Shown in pieces: positions 1 to 8,579 of a DNA stretch of 64,000 nucleotides. How positions within the stretch are numbered: position 1 is the stretch's first letter; each line of letters starts with the position of its first letter. A model generated the notes under the pieces. The model saw only the letters and a list, made by a program, of their open reading frames with translations. It ran no database searches and was not told where the DNA came from. This DNA comes from Mycolicibacterium aubagnense (lineage in GTDB: Bacteria > Actinomycetota > Actinomycetes > Mycobacteriales > Mycobacteriaceae): NCBI RefSeq assembly GCF_010730955.1, contig NZ_AP022577.1:620001-684000 (forward strand), in the 5' to 3' direction. The translations under genes were made by a program, and so were the position numbers.

Positions 1-2
1 CC

Positions 3-38
3 GACGTGATCGAAGCCCAGACCAAAATCACCGCATAG
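3..38 (+). CDS. 3' end of a truncated upstream gene (putative)
   Basis: One frame runs open from the window edge and ends with TAG, giving a C-terminus read as DVIEAQTKITA. The next gene starts 13 bases later behind a purine-rich ribosome site, which fits a co-directional arrangement. Only 11 residues are visible, so no family can be assigned. A chance open frame over so short a stretch cannot be excluded. Confidence 0.3.
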   Translation, partial: DVIEAQTKITA

Positions 39-51
39 GGAGAGCATCACC

Positions 52-372
52 ATGAAATTGCGGTTCCGGTCGTCCAACATGCTGACGGTATCCATCTGCA
101 GCGGCGTGCTGTTGCTGTCGGCCCCGTGGGGCAGCCCGCCAACGGCGTCGACCGCTCCGTGCGGGGGCGGGACCGTCCTCGATCCCCGCACCGGCATCTG
201 CTGGTCGCAAAATCAACCCAACAACAGCTACGGCGGTTCTGGCAATATCCCTTGCCTGCCAGGACGACTCGGCCTGTGTTTGGGCGCGTTGCAGAACACG
301 CCTACGCCCGGTGCGGCACTGCGTCCCGCTCCCCCGGCCGGCCCGGCGCCCCGCCCCGGCACGTGGCCATAA
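52..372 (+). CDS. Small exported proline-rich protein
   Basis: The 106-residue product begins with a basic stretch and a hydrophobic segment (residues about 10-25) that looks like a signal peptide, with cleavage probably near the TAST/APC boundary. The mature part has four cysteines in two pairs, which could form disulfides outside the cytoplasm, and ends in a proline/alanine-rich tail. A GGGAGAG ribosome site precedes the ATG. I do not recognise the family. Many small mycobacterial exported proteins have this layout, so it is probably a wall or culture-filtrate protein of unknown role. Confidence 0.7.
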   Translation: MKLRFRSSNMLTVSICSGVLLLSAPWGSPPTASTAPCGGGTVLDPRTGICWSQNQPNNSYGGSGNIPCLPGRLGLCLGALQNTPTPGAALRPAPPAGPAPRPGTWP

Positions 373-418
373 CCGCAGGCGCACCGAAACACGTTGCTGC
401 CCAATGACGTTTTGTCGC

Positions 419-1717
419 CTAGGCCGCGGGGTGGACGCGTGCGATGTAGACGTCGCGGGTGAAGATGCGTAGCGCTTCGGGCCCTGGTGGTGCGGTGCTG
501 GTGTAGACCGCGCCGGTGGGTGTGGTCAGTTGGACGGTGTGCCGGCCGTGCCGGTCATAGGTCGTGGCCGCGTGCCAGCCGGGTTGTTCTTTGACGTAAT
601 TGCAGTGCTCACACAGCCCTTGGCCGTTGTGGGCGCTGGTGGGCCCGGTCCTGCGGTGCGGGGTGATGTGGTCGGTGTGCCGGATCCGGGCATTGCAGAA
701 CGGGGTCCGGCATATCTGATCCCGCAGCGCGATGAACCGAGCCAGCGCCTTCGGAAAGACCCGAGCCACCGATTCCATCGCCACCAACCTGTTGCTGCCC
801 GGCTGGGCATACACCCGCCGCACCGACGCCGACGCCTGCGGATCAGCCTCCGCGGCCAACACCAGGTGCCGGGCCAGCTCCGCCGGAACCGGCCCATACC
901 CCTCCAGATGCGCGGGCTCCTCACCCCCGGCAAGCAGGGTCTCGTCCGAGAGCACCAGGTTCACCGTCACCGACACCGGCGCCTCGATCGGATTACGGCC
1001 GGTGACCCGCTCGACCAGCAGATCCGCCATCACCTGACCATGAGTACGCCCCAACCCGGCCGGCACCGACGTCCCCGGCAGCGTCGAGGCCAGCGTGGTG
1101 GCCGCGCCCTGCGCGAGGGCCGTGTGCACCGCTTGGCCCTCGGCCGCCGGCAGCAGCACGCTCACCGTGGCCATACCGTCACGGGCGGGCCGCAACCGCA
1201 CATGCCGGTCGGCCCGCGCGCGCCGCGCCCGCTCCACTGCCGCCTGCTGATCGAGCCGATAGGCGATCCGCTTGGCCTCCGCCGCGACCTCACTGTCCCC
1301 CATGCCGTCCACGGTGGCCGGGTCGCCGCACAATTCGCTATCGAGCAGCTGCCGATGAAACACCGACAGGCACGCCCCTTCCTTGGTGATCAACTCCGCC
1401 CGATGCTCCGACAGCACACCGGATTCCAACGCGGCCAACGTGCACGGCATATCCGCCACCAGAATGCGGGCCATCGCCACCAGCCGCTCACCGCGGTGCG
1501 GGGACTCCCCCCGGGCCAACCCCACCTCCGACCCCAACGCCGCCCGCGAGACCCGCGGCCCACCTGCAGCCGCGACCGCCACCCGCCGCGCCTCAAGTGC
1601 CGCCGCCATCCGCGCCTGCCCCGCCGCCGCAGCCGCTTTCACCAGCTCAAACTCAGCGATTCGACCCAATAACGCCCCCTCATCAGCGTCCGGGTCAACC
1701 ACCAAATCGTCGAACAT
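419..1717 (-). CDS. DUF222/HNH endonuclease-domain protein (13E12 repeat family)
   Basis: This 432-residue protein has the mycobacterial 13E12 architecture: a long alanine/arginine-rich helical DUF222 region (about 1-300) and a C-terminal HNH module (about 336-380) with CRTPFC, DH, H and LCEHCN metal and active-site residues. The open frame continues upstream antisense to the next gene. I chose the ATG at 1717 because homologs start MF(D/E) and because a LexA-type box overlaps it. Members of this family in M. tuberculosis belong to the LexA regulon, so damage induction is expected. The true substrate of the nuclease domain is unknown. The family is often multicopy and mobile-like, but I see no flanking element here. 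Confidence 0.85.
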   Translation of the reverse strand: MFDDLVVDPDADEGALLGRIAEFELVKAAAAAGQARMAAALEARRVAVAAAGGPRVSRAALGSEVGLARGESPHRGERLVAMARILVADMPCTLAALESGVLSEHRAELITKEGACLSVFHRQLLDSELCGDPATVDGMGDSEVAAEAKRIAYRLDQQAAVERARRARADRHVRLRPARDGMATVSVLLPAAEGQAVHTALAQGAATTLASTLPGTSVPAGLGRTHGQVMADLLVERVTGRNPIEAPVSVTVNLVLSDETLLAGGEEPAHLEGYGPVPAELARHLVLAAEADPQASASVRRVYAQPGSNRLVAMESVARVFPKALARFIALRDQICRTPFCNARIRHTDHITPHRRTGPTSAHNGQGLCEHCNYVKEQPGWHAATTYDRHGRHTVQLTTPTGAVYTSTAPPGPEALRIFTRDVYIARVHPAA

Positions 1718-1725
1718 ATGTGCGA
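1710..1725. promoter_or_regulatory. SOS (LexA) box overlapping the DUF222 gene start
   Basis: The sequence TCGAACATATGTGCGA matches the mycobacterial LexA consensus TCGAAC-N4-GTTCGA at 11 of 12 fixed positions. On the minus strand the ATG of the DUF222/HNH gene lies inside the box, so bound LexA would cover the start codon and probably the transcription start. This arrangement is known for 13E12-family genes. Confidence 0.8.
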
Positions 1726-1858
1726 TAATACTCGCATCCACCGACAAGATGCCAGGATTCGTCCGTGAAAGGTGTGGGACCTCAGTGCGGGCAATGATTT
1801 CACTTGGGGTGCTACGCATCTCGCCGAATTCGGGATGCCACCGACGTAGGCTGCCACT

Positions 1859-2875
1859 GTGCACGTCGACGTGATGACCGTTCCGCAGCCATTGGCTCAG
1901 ATGGGCGCACTTGCCCAGCGCACTCAAGCAGCCGGATTCTCCGGCCTGCTGCTGACCGAGACTGGCAGGACGGCTTATCTGAGCGCAGCGGTCGCGTCTC
2001 AAGCGGCTCCCGGACTCGAGCTGTCCACTGGTGTCGCCGTGGCATTTCCGCGCAGCCCGTTCGTCACCGCGGCCTCCGCGTGGGAACTCCAGGAGGCCAC
2101 CGGCGGCAGATTCCGGCTCGGCATCGGCACCCAGGTGCGCACGCACGTGGTGCGGCGTTACGGCATGCCCTTCGAGCAACCGGGCCCGCGACTGCGCGAC
2201 TATGTACGCGCCGTCAAAGCGTGCTTCACCGCCTTTCGGACCGGCAAGCTCGACCACCACGGCGATTTCTACGACCTGGACTTCATCACGCCGCAATGGA
2301 GCCCGGGGCCCATCGGCGTTCCCGATCCCAAGGTCGATATCGCCGCGGTGAATCCGTGGATGCTGCGCATGGCCGGCGAAGTCGCCGACGGAGTGCACGT
2401 TCACCCGCTCGGCGAGCCGGGCTACCTCGCCCGCCACGTGCTGCCCAATGTCGCTGCCGGCGCCGAGAAGGCGGGCCGTTCCCCCGCCGATATCGACATG
2501 ATCATCCCGGCGATGACGATCGTCGGCGACAGCGATGAGGAACGGCACAACGAACGCGAATTCGTCCGCGCCAGTATGAGCTTCTACGGCAGCACACCCA
2601 ACTACGCGTTCATCTGGGACGAGGCCGGTTTCGAGGGCACCACCGCACGCCTGCGGGAGAAGCAGAAAGCCGGCGACACGGCGGGCATGATGGCGCAGAT
2701 CACTGATGAGCACATCGCTGCGTTCGCTACCGAATCCACCTGGGATGAATTGGCAGAGAAGCTCATTGGCAAATACGAGGGCGTGGCCACGCGCCTCGTG
2801 CTGTACAACGCCCTCGGCGGATCAGACCGGTTCGAGCGGTACGGCGACATCGCCCAGAGGTTGTCGGCTCGCTGA
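1859..2875 (+). CDS. LLM-class F420-dependent oxidoreductase
   Basis: The 338-residue protein has the luciferase-like monooxygenase barrel: MHVDVM at the first strand, a TE(T)GRTAYLSAA segment, GVAVAFPRSP, and GGRFRLGIGTQV at the cofactor phosphate site. It resembles the actinobacterial F420-dependent subfamily that starts VDVM. It probably uses F420 to oxidise or reduce an unknown small organic substrate in the cytosol. I chose the GTG at 1859 because it restores the conserved first strand; an ATG five codons on would cut it. The gene is divergent from the SOS-controlled DUF222 gene and convergent with the next gene, with stop codons two bases apart. Confidence 0.85.
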   Translation: MHVDVMTVPQPLAQMGALAQRTQAAGFSGLLLTETGRTAYLSAAVASQAAPGLELSTGVAVAFPRSPFVTAASAWELQEATGGRFRLGIGTQVRTHVVRRYGMPFEQPGPRLRDYVRAVKACFTAFRTGKLDHHGDFYDLDFITPQWSPGPIGVPDPKVDIAAVNPWMLRMAGEVADGVHVHPLGEPGYLARHVLPNVAAGAEKAGRSPADIDMIIPAMTIVGDSDEERHNEREFVRASMSFYGSTPNYAFIWDEAGFEGTTARLREKQKAGDTAGMMAQITDEHIAAFATESTWDELAEKLIGKYEGVATRLVLYNALGGSDRFERYGDIAQRLSAR

Positions 2876-2877
2876 CG

Positions 2878-3249
2878 TCAGGAGGACTTCTTGACGACGC
2901 TCGACTTGAGCTGCAGCCGACCGAAACCCGGGACGTTGGCGTCGATGTCGTGGTCGCCGACGCCGTCGGTGATAAGCGTGATGCCGCGAACCTTGGTGCC
3001 CACCTTGATGGCACCGCCTCCGCCGCCCGACACCTTGACACTCTTCACAAGCGTGACAGTGTCGCCGTCCGCCAGCACGTTGCCAACCGCGTCCTTCACC
3101 ACGCGCCCGCCGTCCGGCTCCGTGTCACCGCTGTCACCGGCGGCCCACTCATGGCCACACATGGGGCAGGCGTAGAGCGCTCCCGACTCGTAGGTGTACT
3201 CACTCGAACACGCAGGGCACGGTGGCGTCTGGTCCACGGTTTCGCTCAT
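2878..3249 (-). CDS. PhnA/YjdM-type zinc-ribbon protein
   Basis: The 123-residue protein has an N-terminal zinc ribbon (CPAC at 11-14 and CPMC at 28-31) and a C-terminal barrel-like PhnA domain (VKDAVGNVLADGDTVTLVKSVKV onward). Family members were named for alkylphosphonate use but occur without phosphonate genes, and their role is unresolved. No phn genes lie nearby. The C-terminal part has a glycine run before the last strands. The gene stands alone behind a 279-base upstream gap that contains a near-perfect palindrome. Confidence 0.85.
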   Translation of the reverse strand: MSETVDQTPPCPACSSEYTYESGALYACPMCGHEWAAGDSGDTEPDGGRVVKDAVGNVLADGDTVTLVKSVKVSGGGGGAIKVGTKVRGITLITDGVGDHDIDANVPGFGRLQLKSSVVKKSS

Positions 3250-3369
3250 CCGACATTCTCGCTCTCGTATTCACCGCCCGCCTCAATCTGTCGTCACGCG
3301 CGACGGCGGGCCGCCCTATTCAAGCGGATCGTTCAACGTCGCCGAGATCACCCCTCAGGAGAACGGTTT

Positions 3370-3391
3370 GCGCGGCGCAATTGCGTCGCGC
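3370..3391. promoter_or_regulatory. 22-base near-perfect palindrome upstream of the PhnA-type gene
   Basis: The arms GCGCGGCGCAA and TTGCGTCGCGC are reverse complements except for one position and have no spacer. The site is 121 bases upstream of the PhnA-type gene and 138 bases past the end of the TetR gene. With no loop and no T-run, it looks more like a dimer-binding site than a terminator. I see no gene in the rest of the 3250-3528 gap. Confidence 0.35.
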
Positions 3392-3528
3392 CCCCCCACC
3401 GCTACGACCGCACCGCCGACGATGACGAAACCGTCGGTCGTGTTGTGCAAGGACCGTTGCTGATCGAACGATCGCGTCACCAGTCGCCCCTTTTCTAGGT
3501 CCGTGCAGGTAGGTCTATGGCGGAGAAA

Positions 3529-4134
3529 TCAGGGCACGGCCAGGCTGCGGTACGTCGCCGCCAGCCACTGCGGTCCGTTACAGAAGTCGTGCTCGATCCA
3601 CCACGACAACAGTCCCAACGTGGCTGAGGTATGGAACTCGGCCGCCACGTCGGCGGGCACAGCGGGGTCTGCCGACGTCATCTGCGGTCGCAGATGCTTG
3701 CGCAGGACATCGCCGATCAAGTGGCGCAGGTGACGCTGGACCACATCACCGCCGTGCCGGCCACACAACGCTCGATAGATCGGTTGGTGTCGGAAAGCGT
3801 GCTCGAAAAGCGATGTCGCAGGCATGGTTACGTCGATATCGCGAGACTGCGGAATCGCGGCGAGCGCATCCTCGAGTTGATCACGCATGTCATCGAAGCT
3901 CGCCGCCAGCAACGCTTCCTTGTCCCGGAAATGGACGTAAAAAGTCGAGCGGCCCACGTCAGCGCGGTCGAGAATGTCCTGGATGGTGGTCTTGTCATAG
4001 CCCTGCTCGACGACGAGTTCCAGGAAAGCGGTATGCAGCCGCTTCCGGGTGCGCCGCACCCGACGATCGCCCGCCGCATTGCCGCGAACCCCTGAATTCC
4101 GAACAGATTTCGGTTCGTGTTCGGTTGTGGACAT
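3529..4134 (-). CDS. TetR/AcrR-family transcriptional regulator
   Basis: The 201-residue protein has a TetR helix-turn-helix at about 28-75 (TRKRLHTAFLELVVEQGYDKTTIQDI, then GRSTFYVHFRDKEAL) and an alpha-helical ligand domain. The N-terminal 25 residues are basic and probably flexible. It is divergent from a membrane-protein/DUF302 pair with a 109-base spacer that carries repeated GTGTTCG elements, one lying within its own first codons. It most likely represses that pair and itself. The ligand is unknown. Confidence 0.9.
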   Translation of the reverse strand: MSTTEHEPKSVRNSGVRGNAAGDRRVRRTRKRLHTAFLELVVEQGYDKTTIQDILDRADVGRSTFYVHFRDKEALLAASFDDMRDQLEDALAAIPQSRDIDVTMPATSLFEHAFRHQPIYRALCGRHGGDVVQRHLRHLIGDVLRKHLRPQMTSADPAVPADVAAEFHTSATLGLLSWWIEHDFCNGPQWLAATYRSLAVP

Positions 4135-4216
4135 TTCGCCCCCATTGGTTGTTGACGGAATTTCGGCCCTCTCCCTTCAATTGAACATTGTGTTCGGAAA
4201 CTAACCAAGTGTTCGA
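4117..4216. promoter_or_regulatory. Candidate TetR operator region with three GTGTTCG elements
   Basis: The octamers GTGTTCGG (4117-4124), GTGTTCGG (4190-4197) and GTGTTCGA (4209-4216) lie on one strand. The middle one forms a perfect inverted repeat GAACA-TTG-TGTTC at 4183-4195. The set covers the TetR start codon region and the divergent promoter space, the usual place for an autoregulating TetR operator. Confidence 0.5.
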
Positions 4217-4243
4217 TGGAACCAAATGAATCGGGAGAGAACC

Positions 4244-4954
4244 ATGAGCTACGTATGGGCGATCGTGGCAGCCGGATTGGTCGGCACTGTCGCAACAATC
4301 TGCGCCATGTTGATCCGTGGTGCCGCGACTCGAATTGCAGTCATATTCGGAACCACCTGGTTCACTTGGGTATTGGTGACCATGGCGCTTGCCGACGCCG
4401 GCGTATACCGATTTGAGCCGACGACCGTCCGACCGTGGCTTGCCATGGCGATGACCGTGCCCATCGTGGCCCTGTTGCTCCTCACTCGCATTCCAACAAT
4501 GGCTCGAATCCTGCATCAACCCGACACGCAGTGGTGGCTGACCATGGCACAGATCTTCCGGGTGGAAGGCGCCGCGTTCCTGGTCGTGATGGCCTTGGGC
4601 GAACTACCGGCAGGATTCGCAGTGCCTGCCGGATTGGGTGATATCGCAATCGGTTTGGGCGCAATCTACGTTGCCCGCGACCTCCGGCAAGGGCGCGTCA
4701 ACCGCCGATTGGTGTGGTTCAACATTCTGGGCCTGCTGGACCTCGTGGTCGCGACCGCACTCGGCGTCACCGCGGCACCGGGCCTGGCACACGTTCTTCA
4801 GTTGTCGCCGTCCACCCAGCAGATCGCTCTGCTGCCACTGGTCCTGATCCCGACCACCCTGGTGCCCCTGGCTGCCACACTGCACATCGTGTCGTTGCGC
4901 AAGCTCGCAGCAGACGCGCGAACGACAATCCAGCCTGTCCTGGTCGGAGCCTGA
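4244..4954 (+). CDS. Multi-pass membrane protein of unknown function
   Basis: The 236-residue product has about six to seven hydrophobic helices spread along its length and ends with a short basic cytoplasmic tail. An upstream in-frame ATG at 4226 exists, but a GGGAGAGA ribosome site sits correctly only for the ATG at 4244. The gene is followed after one base by the DUF302 gene and is divergent from the TetR gene, so the two probably form a TetR-controlled unit. I do not recognise a transporter or enzyme signature. Confidence 0.75.
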   Translation: MSYVWAIVAAGLVGTVATICAMLIRGAATRIAVIFGTTWFTWVLVTMALADAGVYRFEPTTVRPWLAMAMTVPIVALLLLTRIPTMARILHQPDTQWWLTMAQIFRVEGAAFLVVMALGELPAGFAVPAGLGDIAIGLGAIYVARDLRQGRVNRRLVWFNILGLLDLVVATALGVTAAPGLAHVLQLSPSTQQIALLPLVLIPTTLVPLAATLHIVSLRKLAADARTTIQPVLVGA

Positions 4955-4955
4955 C

Positions 4956-5471
4956 ATGACCAACGCAGTCCCGTATCGGGTCACCCGCTTCGTCCTCGAC
5001 ACCGCTGACACCTTCAACGGTCTACGTCAGCGCTTCGAAAGCCTGGTCCCCACAATCGATCTCGCGGAGCTCGCCGACGTGATCGCATCGGGAGACCTGG
5101 CCGCCGTCCAGCGCTACACTGCCGCGCACGCACCACACTCGCTCGTGAACTTCTGGACGTTCGACCCGACACCGATGATGGCGCTGGCCGGCCACCGAAC
5201 CCGCGCGGTCACGTACATGGTGGGCAACAACGTAATAGCCGAAACCATGTTCCGCCACGACCCCGGCATCATGCTCTACGCACCGATGCGTGTGGTGATC
5301 TACGAAGAATCCGACGGCGCAGTACATCTCAGCATTGACCAGCCGTCGACCAGGTTCGGGAGCTTCGGAGATGCCAGGATCGCCGAGGTCGGGGCCCGAC
5401 TCGACGCCAGGCTCGCCGACCTGCTTTCGCTGCTGGGGGTGGCAGCTCCGCGCGAACTCGGCGCGATCTGA
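4956..5471 (+). CDS. DUF302-domain protein
   Basis: The 171-residue protein has no signal peptide and carries a DUF302-like C-terminal half (GNNVIAETMFRHDPGIMLYAPMRVVIYE, then DQPSTRFGSF). DUF302 proteins are small cytosolic or periplasmic proteins of unknown biochemical role and often appear with stress or redox genes. Its ATG begins one base after the stop of the preceding membrane protein, so the two are almost certainly co-transcribed and perhaps translationally coupled. Confidence 0.75.
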   Translation: MTNAVPYRVTRFVLDTADTFNGLRQRFESLVPTIDLAELADVIASGDLAAVQRYTAAHAPHSLVNFWTFDPTPMMALAGHRTRAVTYMVGNNVIAETMFRHDPGIMLYAPMRVVIYEESDGAVHLSIDQPSTRFGSFGDARIAEVGARLDARLADLLSLLGVAAPRELGAI

Positions 5472-5526
5472 GCGGCTCGACGCCGACCTAATTTACACTC
5501 CTGTCAGTCTATGGGAGGGGTCGTCG

Positions 5527-6360
5527 ATGAAGGTCCGGGTAATCGCCAGCGCGGTGGTCGTCATCGCGGTGTATGTCACGACGATCGCACTGTATGCGGG
5601 TACCGGGCTGGGACGTCCGAGTCGAGTCAGCGAACCGACGCCGACAGCCGACGGCACCACCGTCACCGTCGACCTCAATGAGGTCCATGCGGTCAAAGGC
5701 GACATGGTTGCCAACGTCACGGTTGTGCCTGGACCCGCACTCCTGGACCCGCAAACCCACGGCCTTACCGAAGACCTCAGTGTCGCAGTGCAATCCGCGG
5801 TGACGCCCACCCGCCGCACCTGGACGAAAGGCATGGTGCCCGATGTCTTCCCAGTCGCCCTGATCTTGTCCGGCGACCCTGGCGGTTACCCATTCGATCA
5901 CTACCAATCAGGCCCGATCACCGTCGAACTGTTCCGGGGTGCATCGCACGTACCGATCCGCGTGGCGCCCGCGTTTTTCGATCGTGTGCCCGGCTGGATG
6001 TTCCACATTCCGGCTGACGGCAATGGCGCCGTACCGAGCGTCTATCGCGTCAACGCACAGCGCTCGCCGAGCACCGCCGCGTTTGCCGCAGTACTCGTCG
6101 GCGCGCTCGTCACGATTGCCGTACTGGGCGCGGTCGTCGCCGTTCAGACCGCACGCAACCGCCGAAAATTCCAGCCGCCGATGACGACATGGTTCGCCGC
6201 GATGCTTTTCGCGGTGGTGCCACTGCGCAACGCGCTGCCCGACGCACCGCCCATCGGAACGTGGATCGACGTGTCCGTCGTGCTGTGGGTGATCGCGACG
6301 CTGGTCGCCTCGATGAGTCTGTACATCACCTGCTGGTGGCGACATCTCAAGCCCGAATAG
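5527..6360 (+). CDS. DUF4436-like membrane protein
   Basis: The 277-residue product starts with one membrane segment (residues about 5-27), has a large extracytoplasmic beta-rich region containing FPVALILSGDPGGYPFDHY, and ends with three membrane segments (about 175-270). This order fits the mycobacterial DUF4436 family, whose role is unknown. The open frame extends upstream into the DUF302 gene in another frame, but the GGGAGGGG ribosome site places the start at 5527. A TACACT element at about 5495 could be its own -10 box. Confidence 0.75.
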   Translation: MKVRVIASAVVVIAVYVTTIALYAGTGLGRPSRVSEPTPTADGTTVTVDLNEVHAVKGDMVANVTVVPGPALLDPQTHGLTEDLSVAVQSAVTPTRRTWTKGMVPDVFPVALILSGDPGGYPFDHYQSGPITVELFRGASHVPIRVAPAFFDRVPGWMFHIPADGNGAVPSVYRVNAQRSPSTAAFAAVLVGALVTIAVLGAVVAVQTARNRRKFQPPMTTWFAAMLFAVVPLRNALPDAPPIGTWIDVSVVLWVIATLVASMSLYITCWWRHLKPE

Positions 6361-6425
6361 GCGGTTATACCAGCTACGAGCCTGCCGCAACAGCCGGCGA
6401 AGTTCGGGCTTGCAACAATGGACGC

Positions 6426-7046
6426 ATGGTCGAGCAGAGCCTGTGGATGCAGAAAGTCGAAGCCGATCCTGGCCACTCGCAGTGGTACATCGAGCGGTTT
6501 CGGGCATTGGCTCGTGCCGGTGAGGACCTGGTGGGCGAAGCCCGGCTGATCGACGCGATGGCGTCTCGCGGCGCGCGGATTCTCGATGCCGGCTGCGGTC
6601 CCGGCCGGGTCGGCGGATATCTCGCAGCGGCCGGCCATGACGTGGTCGGAGTGGACGTCGACCCCGCTCTCATCGCGGCCGCCGAGCAGGATCATCCCGG
6701 CCCGCGCTGGCTGGTGGGCGACCTTGCCGAACTCGATCTGCCGGCCCGCGGCATCCCCGAGCCGTTCGACCTGATCGTCTCGGCCGGCAATGTGATGACA
6801 TTCGTCGCCCCGAGCACCAGAATCCAGGTGCTCTCCCGGCTGCGCGCACACCTCGCCGACGACGGCCGCGCGGTGATCGGCTTCGGTGGGGGCCGCGACT
6901 ACGAGTTCGGTCAGTTCTTCCAGGACGCCAGCCAAGCTGGCCTCACCCCCGAACTGCTGCTGTCCACCTGGGATATGCGGCTGTTCACCGACAAATCCGA
7001 CTTCTTGGTCGCAGTCCTCATCCCGATCCCGCCCCCGGTAGCGTGA
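6426..7046 (+). CDS. Class I SAM-dependent methyltransferase
   Basis: The 206-residue protein has the Rossmann methyltransferase motifs in order: ILDAGCGPGRVGGYL (motif I, SAM binding), VVGVDVD (motif II acidic residue), WLVGDLAELDLP (motif III) and FDLIVSAGNVM (motif IV). The substrate is not evident. The start at 6426 precedes WMQKVEADPGHSQWYIERF, a segment seen in actinobacterial homologs. Its stop overlaps the next start (GTGA), so the lipoprotein downstream is probably coupled to it. Confidence 0.85.
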   Translation: MVEQSLWMQKVEADPGHSQWYIERFRALARAGEDLVGEARLIDAMASRGARILDAGCGPGRVGGYLAAAGHDVVGVDVDPALIAAAEQDHPGPRWLVGDLAELDLPARGIPEPFDLIVSAGNVMTFVAPSTRIQVLSRLRAHLADDGRAVIGFGGGRDYEFGQFFQDASQAGLTPELLLSTWDMRLFTDKSDFLVAVLIPIPPPVA

Positions 7047-7693
7047 CACCGGTGAACTTCTCTCGCGTGTCCTCCTCCGTTGCCCTGACCGCCTGCGCCG
7101 CATCACTCGCCGTCGCCCTCACCGCCTGTGGTTCCGACGACAAACCCGCCGCGGCGAGCACCACCCAGGCACCGCTGGTCACCACCTCCCCGTCCCCGGC
7201 GACCGCCCTGGACAACTCCTCGACGGCAGCTGCCCGCACCTGCCCGACGGCCGAGGGACAGGCCGGTTCGCCCGAGTGGACGCTCAACGGCGCCACCGGC
7301 AGCGTCGCCGTCACCGGATCCACCGACACCACGGCCCCCGTCGTCACCGTCAAGGGCCCGTTCAGTGTGAACCAGACCCAGGTGCAGACACTGAAGGCCG
7401 GCACCGGGCCCGTCGTCCCCGAAACCGCGACGGTGTCCGTCTGCTACGCGGGCTTCAACGGTCGTGACGGATCGAAATTCGACAGCGCCTATGACCGTGG
7501 TGCCCCCGCCACCTTCTCTCTCATGCGCGTGGTGCCCGGCTTCCAGAAGGCCATCGCCGGTCAGAAGGTCGGCTCCACCGTCGCGGTCGCGATGACCTCT
7601 GCCGACGGCTACCCCGACGGCCAGCCGAGTGCCGGCATCGAGAAGGGCGACTCGCTGGTCTTCGCGATCAAAATCCTCGACGTCTCGAACTGA
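7043..7693 (+). CDS. FKBP-type peptidyl-prolyl isomerase lipoprotein
   Basis: The 216-residue protein has a lipoprotein signal ending LTAC with the lipidated cysteine near residue 29, a Thr/Ala/Pro-rich linker, and an FKBP fold at about 125-215 (VSVCYAGFNGRDGSKFDSAYDRG, VVPGFQKAIAGQKVGSTVAVAM). It should catalyse proline isomerisation on folding exported proteins at the membrane. Some FK506-contact aromatics look changed, so activity is inferred only. A GTG start overlaps the methyltransferase stop by four bases; a second GTG three codons later is equally possible. Confidence 0.8.
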   Translation: MTPVNFSRVSSSVALTACAASLAVALTACGSDDKPAAASTTQAPLVTTSPSPATALDNSSTAAARTCPTAEGQAGSPEWTLNGATGSVAVTGSTDTTAPVVTVKGPFSVNQTQVQTLKAGTGPVVPETATVSVCYAGFNGRDGSKFDSAYDRGAPATFSLMRVVPGFQKAIAGQKVGSTVAVAMTSADGYPDGQPSAGIEKGDSLVFAIKILDVSN

Positions 7694-7875
7694 TCGTCGT
7701 GCTGCTGCGTCGCGGCGGACCTGTTATCAAGAACATCGTCCATCGTTACCGCGAAACACCGTCGAGCAAAGGCAGCCCAACCTCAATTGACGCAACAATA
7801 GGAATGTTGGAGTACCGCGCTGGGGAGGACAGCGTGGCACGTCAGTAGGTCGCCGCTGCCGCGACGGGAGGTCAT

Positions 7876-8559
7876 ATGCGCAGCTCAGTCGCTACGGTCA
7901 CCGTTGTCGTGGTTGGTGTCCTGACTGCCGGATGCGGTAGCACGCCCGGCAAGGCGGTGCCGGTGACCACTCCGCCACTGGTGGCCCGGCCGCTGGTCGA
8001 ACGTGAACTGGACGGGCTGTTGCTCAACCCCGAACAGGTGAACGCAACCATGGGATCGGCGGCCATGACGGTGCTCAGCGCCCAGGCCACCATGTCGGAC
8101 AACAGCAGCACGATGGCACCGCCCGAGTGCCTCGCCATCGACGGCGCGGCCGAAGCCACCGTGTACGCGGGCAGCGGCTTCTGGGCCGAGCGCGAGCAGA
8201 GCATGAACGACGGGGACAAGTTCACCCACTATCTCAAGCAGGCAGTGGTGCTGTACCCGACGCAGGACAAGGCGCAGGAGTTCTTCGACACGTCAGCCCA
8301 GCAGTGGGCGGCGTGCACGCACTACACGCACACACAGAGTCAGTCGCAGTGGACCGTCGGCCCGATGACGAATGCGCACGACACCCTCAGCGTGGTCTCG
8401 ACAGAACAAGACGCGGCCGCACCCGGTTGGGCGTGCGGCCGCGCCTTGGCACACAAGAACAACGTCATCATCGACATCAACACGTGCAGTCCCAATCCGG
8501 CGGATACGGCGGTTCAGATCGCCAACCAGATCGGCGCCAACGTCGCTGCGCGATGGTGA
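7876..8559 (+). CDS. PknH-type sensor-domain lipoprotein
   Basis: The 227-residue product has a lipobox LTAGC (cysteine 20) and then a domain like the extracellular sensor of the mycobacterial kinase PknH: NPEQVNATMG near the start, a conserved cysteine pair (PPEC and WAAC), QAVVLYPTQDKAQEFF, and GWACGRAL with a late cysteine. Such stand-alone lipoproteins are common in mycobacteria and are thought to bind a ligand outside the membrane. A GGGAGG ribosome site precedes the ATG. The 182-base upstream gap holds a TTGACG element near 7788 but no clear gene. Confidence 0.8.
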   Translation: MRSSVATVTVVVVGVLTAGCGSTPGKAVPVTTPPLVARPLVERELDGLLLNPEQVNATMGSAAMTVLSAQATMSDNSSTMAPPECLAIDGAAEATVYAGSGFWAEREQSMNDGDKFTHYLKQAVVLYPTQDKAQEFFDTSAQQWAACTHYTHTQSQSQWTVGPMTNAHDTLSVVSTEQDAAAPGWACGRALAHKNNVIIDINTCSPNPADTAVQIANQIGANVAARW

Positions 8560-8579
8560 CGGCGGTGGTTACCCGCCGT
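8559..8579. terminator. Candidate bidirectional hairpin between convergent genes
   Basis: ACGGCGG (8559-8565) pairs perfectly with CCGCCGT (8573-8579) across a seven-base loop, exactly where two convergent genes end. No T-run follows on either strand, so it is at best a mycobacterial-style terminator without a U-tail. Confidence 0.4.

Noticed and set aside
1718..2713. Upstream extension of the DUF222 frame to a 764-residue protein
   Set aside because: The extra part is antisense to the LLM oxidoreductase, has no family features, and the LexA box and MFDD start mark the true beginning at 1717.
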